A stretch of 64,000 nucleotides of DNA, from positions 1,736,001 to 1,800,000 of the forward strand of contig NZ_CP090423.1 of NCBI RefSeq assembly GCF_023518235.1, given 5' to 3'. The notes beneath the pieces were generated by a model. That model was given only the letters and a program-made list of their open reading frames with translations. It was not told the DNA's origin and searched no databases. Origin of the DNA: Stenotrophomonas maltophilia. GTDB lineage: Bacteria; Pseudomonadota; Gammaproteobacteria; Xanthomonadales; Xanthomonadaceae. Numbering within the stretch: the first letter of the stretch is position 1; each line of letters begins with the position of its first letter. Below are positions 1 to 8,789 of this stretch, piece after piece. The position numbers and the translations under genes were made by a program.

Positions 1-674
1 GTGTCCACGTCGTACTCGACATTGGCCACTACGCTGCCCCCACCGTTGGTCGTTCCCACCAGGGGAATCCGCCGCGATGCAGGTGCCGAGTAGGTATCCG
101 TCCCCATCGTGCCGGCCAGGTTTGCGTTGATCTGCATTTCCGCCGCTGGACCGTCAAGCAATGGAGTTCCATTCACCAAGACCGTCCTCATGTCGACGTC
201 ATACATCACGTTCCCGACCACATCGCCGACAGTATTAGTGGTTCCGGCAATCGGAATTCTGCGCATCAACGGCACTGAGTAGGAGTCGGAAAGGTACTGC
301 TGGGTCTGGACAAGGTCTGCTTGGTCTGCCTTCTGAGTCAGCATGTCAGCGCGGAGAAACTCCCAGGCGGATCCAGTCCAGCGGTACTGACCAGCGCCCG
401 TGCCGTTCAGCGCGAACCCGCCCTGCCCAACGTATGAGCCGGGCACCGCCTGCAGATCGGCCAGGGTATTCGCATAGATCGCCTGCGTCTGTTGTCCAGC
501 CTTCAACGCCTCCACCTCAGACGGTAAGCCCGTTGCATCGATCTTCCCATCAACGAAGGTGCCAAGTACCGAAGCTGGTGCCTGAGCGTTCATCCCGCTC
601 TCAAGCACGGCAATCTTCGTGCCCGATCCAATCACCGCGATGTCCGGATACTGGCTAAGTTCTTTCTCTGCCAC
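1..674 (-). CDS. Phage tail fibre protein, N-terminal 224 residues (partial)
   Basis: The frame is open from a GTG at 674 to the window edge and lacks its C-terminus. The GTG follows a purine-rich ribosome site (GGAAAGGGG) that overlaps the stop of the upstream gene, and no ATG fits as well. Residues 1-125 are Ala/Gln-rich with a 'GTGAGQYRWTGSAWE'-like stretch typical of fibre shafts. Residues 130-161 and 193-224 are two copies of one unit (S/T-Y-S-x-P, R-R-I-P, G-T-T-N, Y-D-V-D). As the last gene of the tail operon it is expected to bind the host surface. The function is inferred from position and repeats. Confidence 0.75.
   Translation of the reverse strand, partial: MAEKELSQYPDIAVIGSGTKIAVLESGMNAQAPASVLGTFVDGKIDATGLPSEVEALKAGQQTQAIYANTLADLQAVPGSYVGQGGFALNGTGAGQYRWTGSAWEFLRADMLTQKADQADLVQTQQYLSDSYSVPLMRRIPIAGTTNTVGDVVGNVMYDVDMRTVLVNGTPLLDGPAAEMQINANLAGTMGTDTYSAPASRRIPLVGTTNGGGSVVANVEYDVD
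3..287 (-). repeat. Tandem repeat units in tail fibre
   Basis: Two 32-residue units with a period of 63 codons are encoded at 192-287 and 3-98. They share the RRIP(I/L)xGTTN core and end in YDVD. The array runs off the window edge, so further copies may exist. Confidence 0.75.
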
Positions 675-678
675 GGTG

Positions 679-1377
679 TTACCCCTTTCCGATGAGTTGA
701 TAGCCGTCGCGCCCCAGCAAAGGCGCGCCGTCGCTGCCGATCAGCAGCTGCAGGTTGTTGCCGGGCTCGAACTCGAAGGGTTCGTCCGGTTCATAGGTCC
801 GAAACTCAAGGGCGACGCCCGCAGCAGATGGCACCCATTGCCCAACGTTGCCGAGGAAGAAGTCGTCTTCAGTAGGCTTGCGACCGATGTGGATGCGGAT
901 ACGCGCGGTCCCGATGTCTTCCACTGCGATCCGCGCCACGTCGAACAAGACCCTCAGTGCAGCTTCGATCTGCGGTGCAGTACCGAAACCGCTGTCTACC
1001 AGGACCTTCCAACGCAGCAAACGCCGGTAGTTGTCGTCATCCAGCGTCGAACCACCGGTGTAGAGCCCCGACCCGACCCGGTACATTGGAAACTCTCCGA
1101 AGCCGCCAACGTTTGGCTGTCCTTGGAAGCCAAAGTGCCAGATGGCTCGCGTGTTGCTGATCTGCCTCGGCCGGTCCAACAGTTCGCCCAGGCCATCCAG
1201 CTGCCTTCCCACGGCCGTATCCAGCCACCGGTCGTCCCGCAGCTGCCTGAGCGCTCCTTGCAGCGTTGTCATCGGCTGGATCAGCGCCAGCACAAGTGAG
1301 CGTAGCCGCTGGGACTGTTGGAACTGTGCCGTCCAGTTCGACCACGCGATGGACCCATGGTCCTGCTGAAGGTCCAT
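679..1377 (-). CDS. Phage baseplate/tail protein, DUF2612-like
   Basis: This 232-residue protein lies between the baseplate J protein and the fibre, the place of the gpI-type protein that links baseplate and fibre. Its N-terminal third (residues 20-65, with the DDRWLDTAVGRQLDGLGELL stretch) resembles DUF2612 proteins, which occur in this position in other myoviruses. The start overlaps the stop of the J protein. Direct evidence is position and family resemblance recalled from memory; a gpI role is inference. Confidence 0.7.
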   Translation of the reverse strand: MDLQQDHGSIAWSNWTAQFQQSQRLRSLVLALIQPMTTLQGALRQLRDDRWLDTAVGRQLDGLGELLDRPRQISNTRAIWHFGFQGQPNVGGFGEFPMYRVGSGLYTGGSTLDDDNYRRLLRWKVLVDSGFGTAPQIEAALRVLFDVARIAVEDIGTARIRIHIGRKPTEDDFFLGNVGQWVPSAAGVALEFRTYEPDEPFEFEPGNNLQLLIGSDGAPLLGRDGYQLIGKG

Positions 1378-2834
1378 CAGGTCACCTCAATGCGCGAGGG
1401 GTCAAACATCGCCCGCTGCTGCGGATGAATCGTGATGTTCTCGGCCTGATATGCGCCGGGCGCCGGCTGAACTGCCGGACTGGTCGACGTGGCAAACAAC
1501 AACGTGGCGTAGGCCACTCCAGGTACGCCGTAGACGGGACGATAGAACGACTGCCACACCACGTCGCCTCCGATGCTCAGCTGCCCGCCAAAGGCGGCCA
1601 GGCCGGCGGCGATCTCGTTCAGTCCTGCATCCGGGAACGCTTGTTCCTGCGGGTCAAGCAGGGTGATCGATGCCTTGATCCATACGTAGACCGGCACAGG
1701 TCGGTCGAACCGGATGACCGCTTGCAGTCCGGAAGCGGTCTCCACGGGAACAGCGAGCGCGCCATGTGTGGCGATTCCGGCCGCCTTGGAATCTCGGATC
1801 GCCTCAGCAATCTCAAGGTCCAGCCCCCCCTCCACGATGACATGCACCGAGTGCGGCGGCCTGCCTGCCATATCCGCGTAGTCGCTGGTGTTCTCATACG
1901 CGACGACATTGGTAACGCCGGCGGCGTCTGCCCGCACCCGTGCAGCGATTGCCGGGAGGGTCGCTCCTCCCATCCGGTACAAGCCTTTCCCGTACCGATT
2001 GCGCAGAGAGGAATCGCTTTCCGCTGGAGCCCCTGCTGCAGCCGGCGACGGGTTGTTTACCGACGCCCACCCGGCTACCGCTGTATCGATCACAGTCAGC
2101 GTTCCCGGATCAGCTCCCAACGTCGATGGCTGAAGCGTCTCAGCCAAGGCAGGACTGCCCAGGATGCCCAACATCAGGTTCGGCGTGAAGCCGAGAGGGA
2201 ATCCTGTTCCATCAGCGGCGATCAGTCGCAGCTGTGCTCCATCCACCGACGTCGCAACGGTGGAATCGGTGATGGCCATGGCCAGTCCGTTGAGGATCTG
2301 TGCCTCGGTGGCCCCGCCCGCCGCGTTGTAGGTGTACCCGACGCCGTCGATGTAGACCGTGTAGGCCTGCGCAACAGGCGGGCCGCTCAGGCTGACCGTA
2401 GCGTCGGCGGTGTTGGACCTGGTGATCCTGCCCTCCTGCGCCAGACCCCACTGCTCGCCGCTAACCGCACTCCGGATACGACTGCCGGCCGGAACCACAG
2501 TGCCTCCCTCCCCATAGAGCACCACGTACCCACGCGAGGGGGTGGCGCCCTCTCGCTCAGCCCCAGTCAGGGAGACCGCATTGTCCAAGTTCACGCCGCT
2601 CGCCGAGCTCGGGTAGGTTGCTCCATATATCCCCTCGGACAGTTCCCAGAGAGCCGCCTCGCGCTCGGCGAACGTATCGATCAGAATCCCCATCACCGAG
2701 TCGGGTCGCGTCTCGATGTCGCCGGAGAGTCCGGCCGCCTGCAAGTTGTTCCGCAGCGCTGCAATGATTTCGGGCCTGATATCCGCCAGACGCTTGCGGA
2801 TGAACCCGGCCGGGGTCACGCCGAATTCGGCCAT
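1377..2834 (-). CDS. Baseplate J-like protein
   Basis: This 485-residue protein has the start expected of gpJ-type baseplate wedge proteins: a helical region ending near residue 70, then the 'GxxLDxxxxLTGxxR' stretch around residues 80-95. A beta-rich section follows (VVPAGSRIRS near residue 115), then a C-terminal domain with repeated acidic/aromatic turns. Its length is normal for the family. It starts four bases after the gp25-like wedge gene stops and overlaps the next gene, so it is translated within the tail operon. Confidence 0.88.
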   Translation of the reverse strand: MAEFGVTPAGFIRKRLADIRPEIIAALRNNLQAAGLSGDIETRPDSVMGILIDTFAEREAALWELSEGIYGATYPSSASGVNLDNAVSLTGAEREGATPSRGYVVLYGEGGTVVPAGSRIRSAVSGEQWGLAQEGRITRSNTADATVSLSGPPVAQAYTVYIDGVGYTYNAAGGATEAQILNGLAMAITDSTVATSVDGAQLRLIAADGTGFPLGFTPNLMLGILGSPALAETLQPSTLGADPGTLTVIDTAVAGWASVNNPSPAAAGAPAESDSSLRNRYGKGLYRMGGATLPAIAARVRADAAGVTNVVAYENTSDYADMAGRPPHSVHVIVEGGLDLEIAEAIRDSKAAGIATHGALAVPVETASGLQAVIRFDRPVPVYVWIKASITLLDPQEQAFPDAGLNEIAAGLAAFGGQLSIGGDVVWQSFYRPVYGVPGVAYATLLFATSTSPAVQPAPGAYQAENITIHPQQRAMFDPSRIEVT

Positions 2835-2837
2835 GTG

Positions 2838-3197
2838 CTACTCCAGTGTGATGGTGTCGGCGATGAGGCCTTCGTCTGTGTTGGCCTGGAAGCTCACCTC
2901 CAGCTGCCGGCGCTCGCGATCGATGTTCAACTGCATGCTGGTTACCCCTGTGACGCCGGGAACGTCGTTTATCCGCTGTCGGAGCACCGCCTCGATCTCG
3001 CTGCGGTTTGGCCGCTTGACCAGAATGGATTCCAGGTAGGGGACGCCGAACGTGACGTCGAGGAAGTACTCCCCGAACCACGTCATCAGGGTGACCTTGA
3101 TCTGCTGTCGTACCCGGGAAGCGCCGTCCACGAGCACAACGTTGGTGCCGTCCACGGCAAGGTCGTGAGCCGCATTAAGCTTGAGGTCCAAACTCAT
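2838..3197 (-). CDS. Baseplate wedge protein, gp25-like
   Basis: This small protein of 119 residues has the 'VRQQIKVTLMTWFGEYFLDVTFGVPYLE' type core, split here across residues 29-57, and an R-x-E-I-E-x-x-L motif, both typical of gp25/W-type wedge proteins. It sits directly before the J protein, as in P2, Mu and Pam3-like phages. ATG at 3197 overlaps the stop of the spike gene. Confidence 0.8.
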   Translation of the reverse strand: MSLDLKLNAAHDLAVDGTNVVLVDGASRVRQQIKVTLMTWFGEYFLDVTFGVPYLESILVKRPNRSEIEAVLRQRINDVPGVTGVTSMQLNIDRERRQLEVSFQANTDEGLIADTITLE

Positions 3198-3823
3198 TTC
3201 TGCGGCTTCCCAGAAGTACCAGTGCCCGGCGTGACACCGGTCGTGATGTGCTCGATCAGGCTCACGCCGTCTGCGGTGACATCGCCCGTAGCGTCCAGCT
3301 TTCCTCTGAGCAGAACGTCCGCATCGATGGTCAGGCCCGCAGGAGCAGAAATGCTAGCTGCACCGCTTGCCGTGATGGTGATATCGCCTGCGGGTGATAT
3401 GGTGATGCTGGCCGAGCCGAACTGGACCACCAGGTTCTCGGTGTCGACCTGCTGCACGCCAGGCCGACAGACTGGCGTCGCAAATGCGTCGCTGAGATCG
3501 AACATCCTGGGATCTCCCGGCTCTCCGTCCGTCCCGGAGAGCCAGTTCTCCAATGCCCGCTCGGAGAAATGGAGCGTCACGTCGTCGCCAGCCGCCAGCG
3601 GCACCGAGATGGTTGCCTGGCCAGCCATTCCGCGCGGAAAGTGCACGGGGACGCTCACAATGCTGGGCGCCGCCAGCGCCTCGCCTGAGGACAGTGCCTT
3701 GCTGAGCGCGGGCGCAACGACAGCAGCATGCCCGTCGAAGCTCACGATCTTGCCGGGCAGGCATGTGTGTACCTCTGCCAGCTCGGTGGCGATCAGCCGC
3801 CGAAGGTCGGATGCCTGACTCAT
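3194..3823 (-). CDS. Baseplate spike protein, Gp138 N-terminal type
   Basis: This 209-residue protein has an N-terminal OB-like segment (residues 22-110) with the 'GKIVSFDGHAAVVAPAL' and 'PVHFPRGMAG' signatures of Gp138/gpV-type spikes. A C-terminal part of short Gly/Thr/Asp-rich beta repeats suits a trimeric puncturing needle. It overlaps the hub gene upstream by four bases and the wedge gene downstream. No iron-binding HxH tip motif is seen. Confidence 0.8.
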   Translation of the reverse strand: MSQASDLRRLIATELAEVHTCLPGKIVSFDGHAAVVAPALSKALSSGEALAAPSIVSVPVHFPRGMAGQATISVPLAAGDDVTLHFSERALENWLSGTDGEPGDPRMFDLSDAFATPVCRPGVQQVDTENLVVQFGSASITISPAGDITITASGAASISAPAGLTIDADVLLRGKLDATGDVTADGVSLIEHITTGVTPGTGTSGKPQK

Positions 3824-4692
3824 AACATCTCCACGATGTGCAGGTCGGTTGTCCAGTCACCGCCGTGGTAGTCGCCACTGTGCGAGACTGATTCGACGCG
3901 CCAGATCCCCTTAACTTGCCGGCTGTCCATGCGTACCCGGTCGCCCGGATTCAACCAGGGAAGCAGCAGCGACCTGACGCGCCACCCGTCGCGACGCTGC
4001 CGCTCGGATCGGACAGTCCTTCCACCGCCGGCATCCTTCTCTCGGCTGGCCTCGCGCACGCGCTCCGGTGACCCGATAAGTCCGGATGCAGCGTTCAGTA
4101 CAACCACGCTGCGCTCGGTTACACCTTTGGTGGCCACCACCTGCAGCGTCTGGTTCTGGATTGACCATTCCAGGCCGGCTCCCCTGCATAGCTTGTGCAG
4201 TGCGGCTCGGGCAGGCCCGTAAAAGCTGAACCCGTGCTCCCATGCCCTCGCCGTAAGAGACCGAGGCATGTTCAGCACCAGTCCCATCTTTCCCGCCACG
4301 TCTTGAATGATCGTGGCCGAAGTTGCTCCCTCCCCATAGCTCAGGCTCACTGCGCTGTCGCGCAGCTCTCCATATCCATCGGCGATAGCAAGTTCAGTGA
4401 CCACATCGGGCGAATCGAAGCGAGTGAAGGCATCTACCACCGTACCAGCCGCCAGCAGGATGGCCCCACTCTCTTCCTCGTATCCCGCGTAGAGATAGGC
4501 GCGAAGGTCTGGCTTCTCCAGTGCTTTTCGTGTCGACGGAGCGAGGTTGTAGATTCGGATCGAGTGCACATTGGGATCTTCTTCAGCATCCTTCTGCACG
4601 TCGAACTGGATCTGCATGGGCGGCAGGATGGTCGTGCCCTGCCCACCCGGAGGCCCAACGACCAGGCGGTAGGTTCGGCGGAATCGTGGCAT
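3820..4692 (-). CDS. Baseplate hub protein, gpD-like
   Basis: The protein is 290 residues when started at the ATG at 4692, which overlaps the upstream stop as ATGA. A longer upstream frame exists but is Arg/Ser-rich and lies inside the neighbouring gene. Central 'SATIIQDVAGKMGL' and 'ALHKLCRGAGLEWSI' stretches are the gpD/gp44-type hub signature. The C-terminus has the 'LNPGDRVRMDS' type motif and a His-rich tail. It forms the central hub above the spike. Confidence 0.82.
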   Translation of the reverse strand: MPRFRRTYRLVVGPPGGQGTTILPPMQIQFDVQKDAEEDPNVHSIRIYNLAPSTRKALEKPDLRAYLYAGYEEESGAILLAAGTVVDAFTRFDSPDVVTELAIADGYGELRDSAVSLSYGEGATSATIIQDVAGKMGLVLNMPRSLTARAWEHGFSFYGPARAALHKLCRGAGLEWSIQNQTLQVVATKGVTERSVVVLNAASGLIGSPERVREASREKDAGGGRTVRSERQRRDGWRVRSLLLPWLNPGDRVRMDSRQVKGIWRVESVSHSGDYHGGDWTTDLHIVEML

Positions 4693-5012
4693 CAACGGAT
4701 CTCTGCAGCGGGAACGTAGATGAGGCTGGCCAAGCCATTCAAGAAGCCTTCGCGCGGAATGCCGGCGGTGTCGCCGAGTACCAGCGCCATCAACTCTCCG
4801 GCAGGCAGCGGTAGGTAGTGAAATCGAGCGAGCAGAAGGACGTTCGGCACTACGACGATGCCAGCTACAAGAGTCTCCTGGTTGTAGTTCTGGACCTCCA
4901 TGGCCCACTGTTCGGCTTCGCTATTCCAGCTGAGTCGGATGAAGAACGTCTCGCCGTCGAGCTCGACCTCCAATAGCTGATCGTTGGCATCGATCGTGCT
5001 GATCTTGAACAT
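4692..5012 (-). CDS. Baseplate plug protein, Pam3 gp18-like
   Basis: This 106-residue all-beta protein carries L-D-G-x-x-F/Y-I-R-L-x-W-N near residues 17-30 and 'G(I/V)xVVPNVLLL' near residue 52. These features are recalled from plug proteins of simple contractile baseplates. It lies between the Dit-like protein and the hub, as in Pam3-type tails, with overlaps on both sides. Confidence 0.72.
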   Translation of the reverse strand: MFKISTIDANDQLLEVELDGETFFIRLSWNSEAEQWAMEVQNYNQETLVAGIVVVPNVLLLARFHYLPLPAGELMALVLGDTAGIPREGFLNGLASLIYVPAAEIR

Positions 5013-5617
5013 CAGATCACCCCCGGAGAAATACCATCGCCGCCAAGACCGAGCCCTTCGTTGACATACTTGGTAGCCTTCTGGCGCTCCTGCTCGGCCA
5101 TATCGTCTGTGCTGGCCTTTCCTCCACTGGTACGGGTAGACCCTGCTTTACCCTTAGCCTTCGGCGACGCCTTGTCCTCAGGCACAGTCTCCGTTATCAG
5201 CTGCGCCTTGACGATCTTCCGGAATTCGCAATCGATGGAGAAGTGATCGCCCTCGTTGGTGCGACCGATACGGCAGCGCTCCATCACCATTTCAGTGTAG
5301 GTATCCATTCCGGTGCTGATCGTGATCAGCTCCCGCGCCTTGTGGAGGCGGCGCAGGATGTCCTTCGCCTGCACCAGCTTCTGCCAGCCATTGGCGCCGA
5401 AGACAGTGATCTGTGCCGAGGTCACCACGCCCGACAGCGACAGCTTCTCGGCATCGTTCGACACATTGTCGGTGATGGTGGTGCCATCCTCGACTGGGTA
5501 GACAGTCGCATAGCTGTCGAGCACCGTGTCTTCGCTGATGAGGGCATCAAGCTCCAGCGCCCCAACAGCGGCGCGCGTTCCGAAAACGGAACTGAAGGTC
5601 AGTGCAGTGAGCGCCAT
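5012..5617 (-). CDS. Dit-like baseplate/tail protein
   Basis: The protein is 201 residues from the ATG at 5617; an upstream extension would run into the fibre gene and is Arg/His-rich. The N-terminal 120 residues are beta-rich with 'GWQKLVQAKDILRRLHKARELITISTG', typical of Dit-like N-terminal domains in these phages, split here over residues 75-101. The C-terminus is Lys/Gly/Ser-rich and probably disordered. It precedes the plug and hub genes. Confidence 0.7.
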   Translation of the reverse strand: MALTALTFSSVFGTRAAVGALELDALISEDTVLDSYATVYPVEDGTTITDNVSNDAEKLSLSGVVTSAQITVFGANGWQKLVQAKDILRRLHKARELITISTGMDTYTEMVMERCRIGRTNEGDHFSIDCEFRKIVKAQLITETVPEDKASPKAKGKAGSTRTSGGKASTDDMAEQERQKATKYVNEGLGLGGDGISPGVI

Positions 5618-5619
5618 GA

Positions 5620-6474
5620 TCAGTATCCAATCGCGATCCAGCGGGTTGCCGTCTCGACGGCCGTGCCCACCATAATGGTGGCTCCAGTGGCACTGAGGTT
5701 GTAAATGGCACAGCCTGCGTCGGCAGTCGGACTGAAAGAACCGCCGAGGCAGGCGACCCCAGCAAGGCAAGCATTAGGGAAAGCCCTTGGGAAGTTGAAA
5801 TTCCTCGCGCTATCACCAGGCACTCCAACCACGCCCCACTGAATAATCAATCGAGCCTGATCGTCGTTCGACAGAAACTCGAAGTGGCCCACGTCGCCCA
5901 TCACATGCTGAGCAGCATAGAGAAACGCGTCCATTCCCAGATTGGACCTGGCGCCAGCGCCATCATCTGCGCCTGTCCCGCCCTTGTTCACCGGTAGGAT
6001 GCCGGCCAGATCAGGCAGGTTGATATCTGCCTGCACTGCATCGACGATTCGGCCCTTCTGATCAACCTGGAAGCGGCCGACACGGTTCGACGCACCGTAG
6101 ATTCCTGCGGTCACGCCGGTGTTGTCGAGCGCGTGCGTGTGGCCATCCTGATCCGCATGGTTCCCTGAGGCGGACGTAACCGACTTAGGCGCTGCCGACG
6201 CGGCAATCGGACTTAGTTGATGAGCAATGGCCGCCTGCAGAGTGTCGGTGTTTTCGGCAGTCAGCGTGAGCCCGGCCGCGTCGGTGACACCCTTGACTTG
6301 GTTGAACAGCCACTGTTGTCGAAGGCCATCGCCGCGGTGCACAGCGTTGAACTGCTCCACCGCCGGCGGCACCTGCCCGATGAATCCCCACCCTGCCCGT
6401 ACAGCCTGCTCGGTCAAATCGGCGACCGGACCGTCTACCGCCCAGGTGACAGTGAAACCTTGGAAGAATTCCAT
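5620..6474 (-). CDS. Phage tail fibre/receptor-binding protein with gp53-like C-terminus
   Basis: The protein is 284 residues. Residues 45-100 are a helical linker, followed by 'GNHADQDGHTHALDNTGVTAGIYG' type fibre repeats. The final 80 residues ('IIQWGV', 'NFPRAFPNAC') match the gp53-like C-terminal domain of putative tail fibres. It lies between the tape measure and the Dit-like gene, not at the end of the operon where a second fibre-type gene is found. It may be a side fibre or an acquired adhesin. Confidence 0.75.
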   Translation of the reverse strand: MEFFQGFTVTWAVDGPVADLTEQAVRAGWGFIGQVPPAVEQFNAVHRGDGLRQQWLFNQVKGVTDAAGLTLTAENTDTLQAAIAHQLSPIAASAAPKSVTSASGNHADQDGHTHALDNTGVTAGIYGASNRVGRFQVDQKGRIVDAVQADINLPDLAGILPVNKGGTGADDGAGARSNLGMDAFLYAAQHVMGDVGHFEFLSNDDQARLIIQWGVVGVPGDSARNFNFPRAFPNACLAGVACLGGSFSPTADAGCAIYNLSATGATIMVGTAVETATRWIAIGY

Positions 6475-6537
6475 GCGCCGTCTGGCCTCATGTTGCGGGC
6501 ACGGCCACGGCCAAAGCCATGGCGCGCGCCGAGTGGT

Positions 6538-8547
6538 TTAGAAGCTCTCGACCGGCGTCGGCAGCTGGTACTGGAAGCCGGTCATGGCCTTGCTGGTGCC
6601 GCGCTGAGCGGCCGCGCCGTAGGCGGCAGGGTTGGCACCTGGCGGCGCGGTAACTTGGACGCTCGCGGTCTGGGTTACTGTCTGGTTCACCGCAGAGCGG
6701 CCCGCATTCACTACAGAGCCAGGCGACACACCGCCGAAGATGCCAGCCGTGCTCGCTGCCATGTTTAGGCCACTCATTGCCCAGCTGGGAATCGCTCCGG
6801 TGAGAGCGGCCCAGCCGCGCTGGAATGTGCCGACAATGGCGTTCCAAGCCTGAGCGACCATCGTTCGCACCGATAGCGCCGCCTGGCTCACGGCGGAAAA
6901 CGCGCGTACCAGCATGGTTACCAGGCCGATCACGAGCCTAAGGTTCAATGCCAGTACCTGGCCGAACACCCTCCCGTTCGCTGTCGCGTTGTCTAGCTCC
7001 TGCTGCGTGGCGATCACGGGAGCAAGCAGTTCCATGAACCACCGCCAGACCCGGCCGAGCAGCACCGCCAGCTCCGCAAACACAGGCGCGAGGGGCTGGA
7101 AAGCTGCGACGAGTTCCTGCATCGCGGGACCAATGACCGAAGCGAACCCCTCCCACACACCGATCAAGAACGCGCTGATGGGTTGCCAGTACTTGTAGAT
7201 GGCCGCGGCTGCGGCTGCGATGGCCGCGACCACAATGAGAACCGGGCCGGCACCGATGGATCCGATCGCCGCCATCGCAGTGGAGATCGACCGAATGACC
7301 CGCAGGAAGCGCAGGCCCACAGTTCCCAGCTTCGCGAAGGCCTGTGCCGTTCGCCCGCTAGCCAACCGCGAGAAGAACAGGATCGCGACTCTGCCCGTCC
7401 GCTGCAGGAAGCCGAGCACGGTTCCAAGCGCACGGAACACCTTCACCGCAGCGTAGCTTCCGGCTATCGCTGCCAGAGCGGCACCGATCTTGCCCATGTT
7501 CTCGATCACAGACTGAGCGACGACGTTGAATCGTTCAGCAAGCCGATACTGCTGATTCAGCTCGCCCGCGCGCCGCATGAAACTATTACGGATCTGCGTC
7601 ATGGACCTGGAGAAGGTCATAGGCAGACGCTCGAACTCGCTGTCGATCTGCTGGGTCTGGCGCAAAAGGCCATCTGCGATGGCCTTGGACGTGATCTTTC
7701 CGTCCTGACCGAGCTGTCGAAGATTTCCGACACTGGTGCCGAGAGCATCCGCAATCGCCTTGGCCAGACGCGGCGCCTGCTCGAGGATGGAGTTCAACTC
7801 CTCACCGCGCAGAAATCCGGTGTTCATCGCCTGTCCGAACTGCACCAGCGCAGCGTCCTGCGACGCTGCCGACCCGCCACCGATGGTCATCAGCTTGCTG
7901 ACGTTGCTCGATAGCAGCAGGGTCTGATCATTGCTCAATCCGAGGGAATCGCGTCCTCTGGCCATCGAGACGAAGGTATCCGCCAGGGAGGGGAACATCT
8001 GCCCCGTCCTCTGCGCAGTTCGGAACAGAAAGTCGCGAGATCGGTTGCGCGTGTAGTCGTCAGGCGTTTGCAGGCCGATCCGTGCGTTCGTGCCAGCCCA
8101 ATCGTCCGATGCGTCGGCGAATGCCTTTCCCGTGGCCAAGCCGATCAGGCCTTGGATCATGCCGCCGACGCTCCCGAAGTCGGCGCCTACTGAGCGGCTG
8201 CGCGAAGACCTTGCTTCACGATTCAGACGCCGCTGCTTGGCCTCCACCCGATCCATCTGACGCAGGACCTCGCCGTATCCCTGACGGGCCCCCTGCCGCA
8301 AGCCAATCCCGAACTCCCGGGCTTCACGGGTCAGCCGGCCCATCGTGCGGGTCAGCTGGTTGCCAGTGCGGTTCATGCTGGCCAGCTCGCGATTGGCGAC
8401 CTGTACGCCGCGCTTCAGCTGGTCGTTCGCGGCTTTGGCGGCCGTGTTGACCGCCCTCTCCGCCCGGCGGTAGCCGTCGACATACTTCTTGAGGTTTCCC
8501 TCCCGCAGCTCATAGCGCAGGACGGTGACCAGCTCACGCAAGGCCAT
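6538..8547 (-). CDS. Tail tape measure protein
   Basis: This 669-residue protein is the longest in the tail operon and sets tail length. The N-terminus is helical and Arg-rich. Residues 120-300 carry the tape-measure domain with the 'RGEELNSILEQAPRLAKAIA' signature. A hydrophobic block near residues 395-460 (Ala/Ile-rich) is typical of the membrane-active part. It follows the tail assembly chaperone, as in all tailed phages. Confidence 0.92.
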   Translation of the reverse strand: MALRELVTVLRYELREGNLKKYVDGYRRAERAVNTAAKAANDQLKRGVQVANRELASMNRTGNQLTRTMGRLTREAREFGIGLRQGARQGYGEVLRQMDRVEAKQRRLNREARSSRSRSVGADFGSVGGMIQGLIGLATGKAFADASDDWAGTNARIGLQTPDDYTRNRSRDFLFRTAQRTGQMFPSLADTFVSMARGRDSLGLSNDQTLLLSSNVSKLMTIGGGSAASQDAALVQFGQAMNTGFLRGEELNSILEQAPRLAKAIADALGTSVGNLRQLGQDGKITSKAIADGLLRQTQQIDSEFERLPMTFSRSMTQIRNSFMRRAGELNQQYRLAERFNVVAQSVIENMGKIGAALAAIAGSYAAVKVFRALGTVLGFLQRTGRVAILFFSRLASGRTAQAFAKLGTVGLRFLRVIRSISTAMAAIGSIGAGPVLIVVAAIAAAAAAIYKYWQPISAFLIGVWEGFASVIGPAMQELVAAFQPLAPVFAELAVLLGRVWRWFMELLAPVIATQQELDNATANGRVFGQVLALNLRLVIGLVTMLVRAFSAVSQAALSVRTMVAQAWNAIVGTFQRGWAALTGAIPSWAMSGLNMAASTAGIFGGVSPGSVVNAGRSAVNQTVTQTASVQVTAPPGANPAAYGAAAQRGTSKAMTGFQYQLPTPVESF

Positions 8548-8549
8548 GG

Positions 8550-8789
8550 CTACTTCCCTTTTGGCTTCTTGCTCGCGGCCTCCGATGCCTCGCGGGCATC
8601 CAGCAAGGCGTTGAGCTTGATTAGGTCCATCAGATCAACCGTTCCTTGGTTGACCTCGGTCATGGTGACGATGCCGGCCATCACCGGCCGGAAAATCAGG
8701 AACTCGCACTCTAGTTCGGGCTCGAACCGTCCAACAGCCCGCCCAGCTTCTCCCCGAGGCCCGACCCAAAGAGGCCGAGCCATCGCCCC
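8550..8789 (-). CDS. Tail assembly chaperone C-terminal extension (frameshift product), DUF6889-like
   Basis: The frame is open from 8789 to 8550 in the -1 register relative to the chaperone at 8711-9187. It encodes an 'RFEPELECEFLIFRPVMAGI' segment followed by an acidic D-L-M-D-L-I-K-L-N motif. Short proteins of this look (DUF6889) occupy this place in related phages. The overlap contains a heptamer in the correct phase (8786-8792), so the likely product is a chaperone fusion, the counterpart of lambda gpGT. Independent start at the ATG at 8783 or an internal ATG near 8681 is the alternative. Confidence 0.6.
   Translation of the reverse strand, partial: GAMARPLWVGPRGEAGRAVGRFEPELECEFLIFRPVMAGIVTMTEVNQGTVDLMDLIKLNALLDAREASEAASKKPKGK

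Noticed and set aside
1266-3818. 850-codon plus-strand open frame
   Set aside because: It is antisense to the DUF2612, J, gp25-like and spike genes, is Arg/Ser/His-rich and has no ribosome site. It results from high GC in codon position three of the real genes.
3820-4908. Longer start for the hub protein at 4908
   Set aside because: The added 72 residues overlap the plug gene and are Arg/Ser-rich; ATG 4692 overlaps the upstream stop as ATGA.
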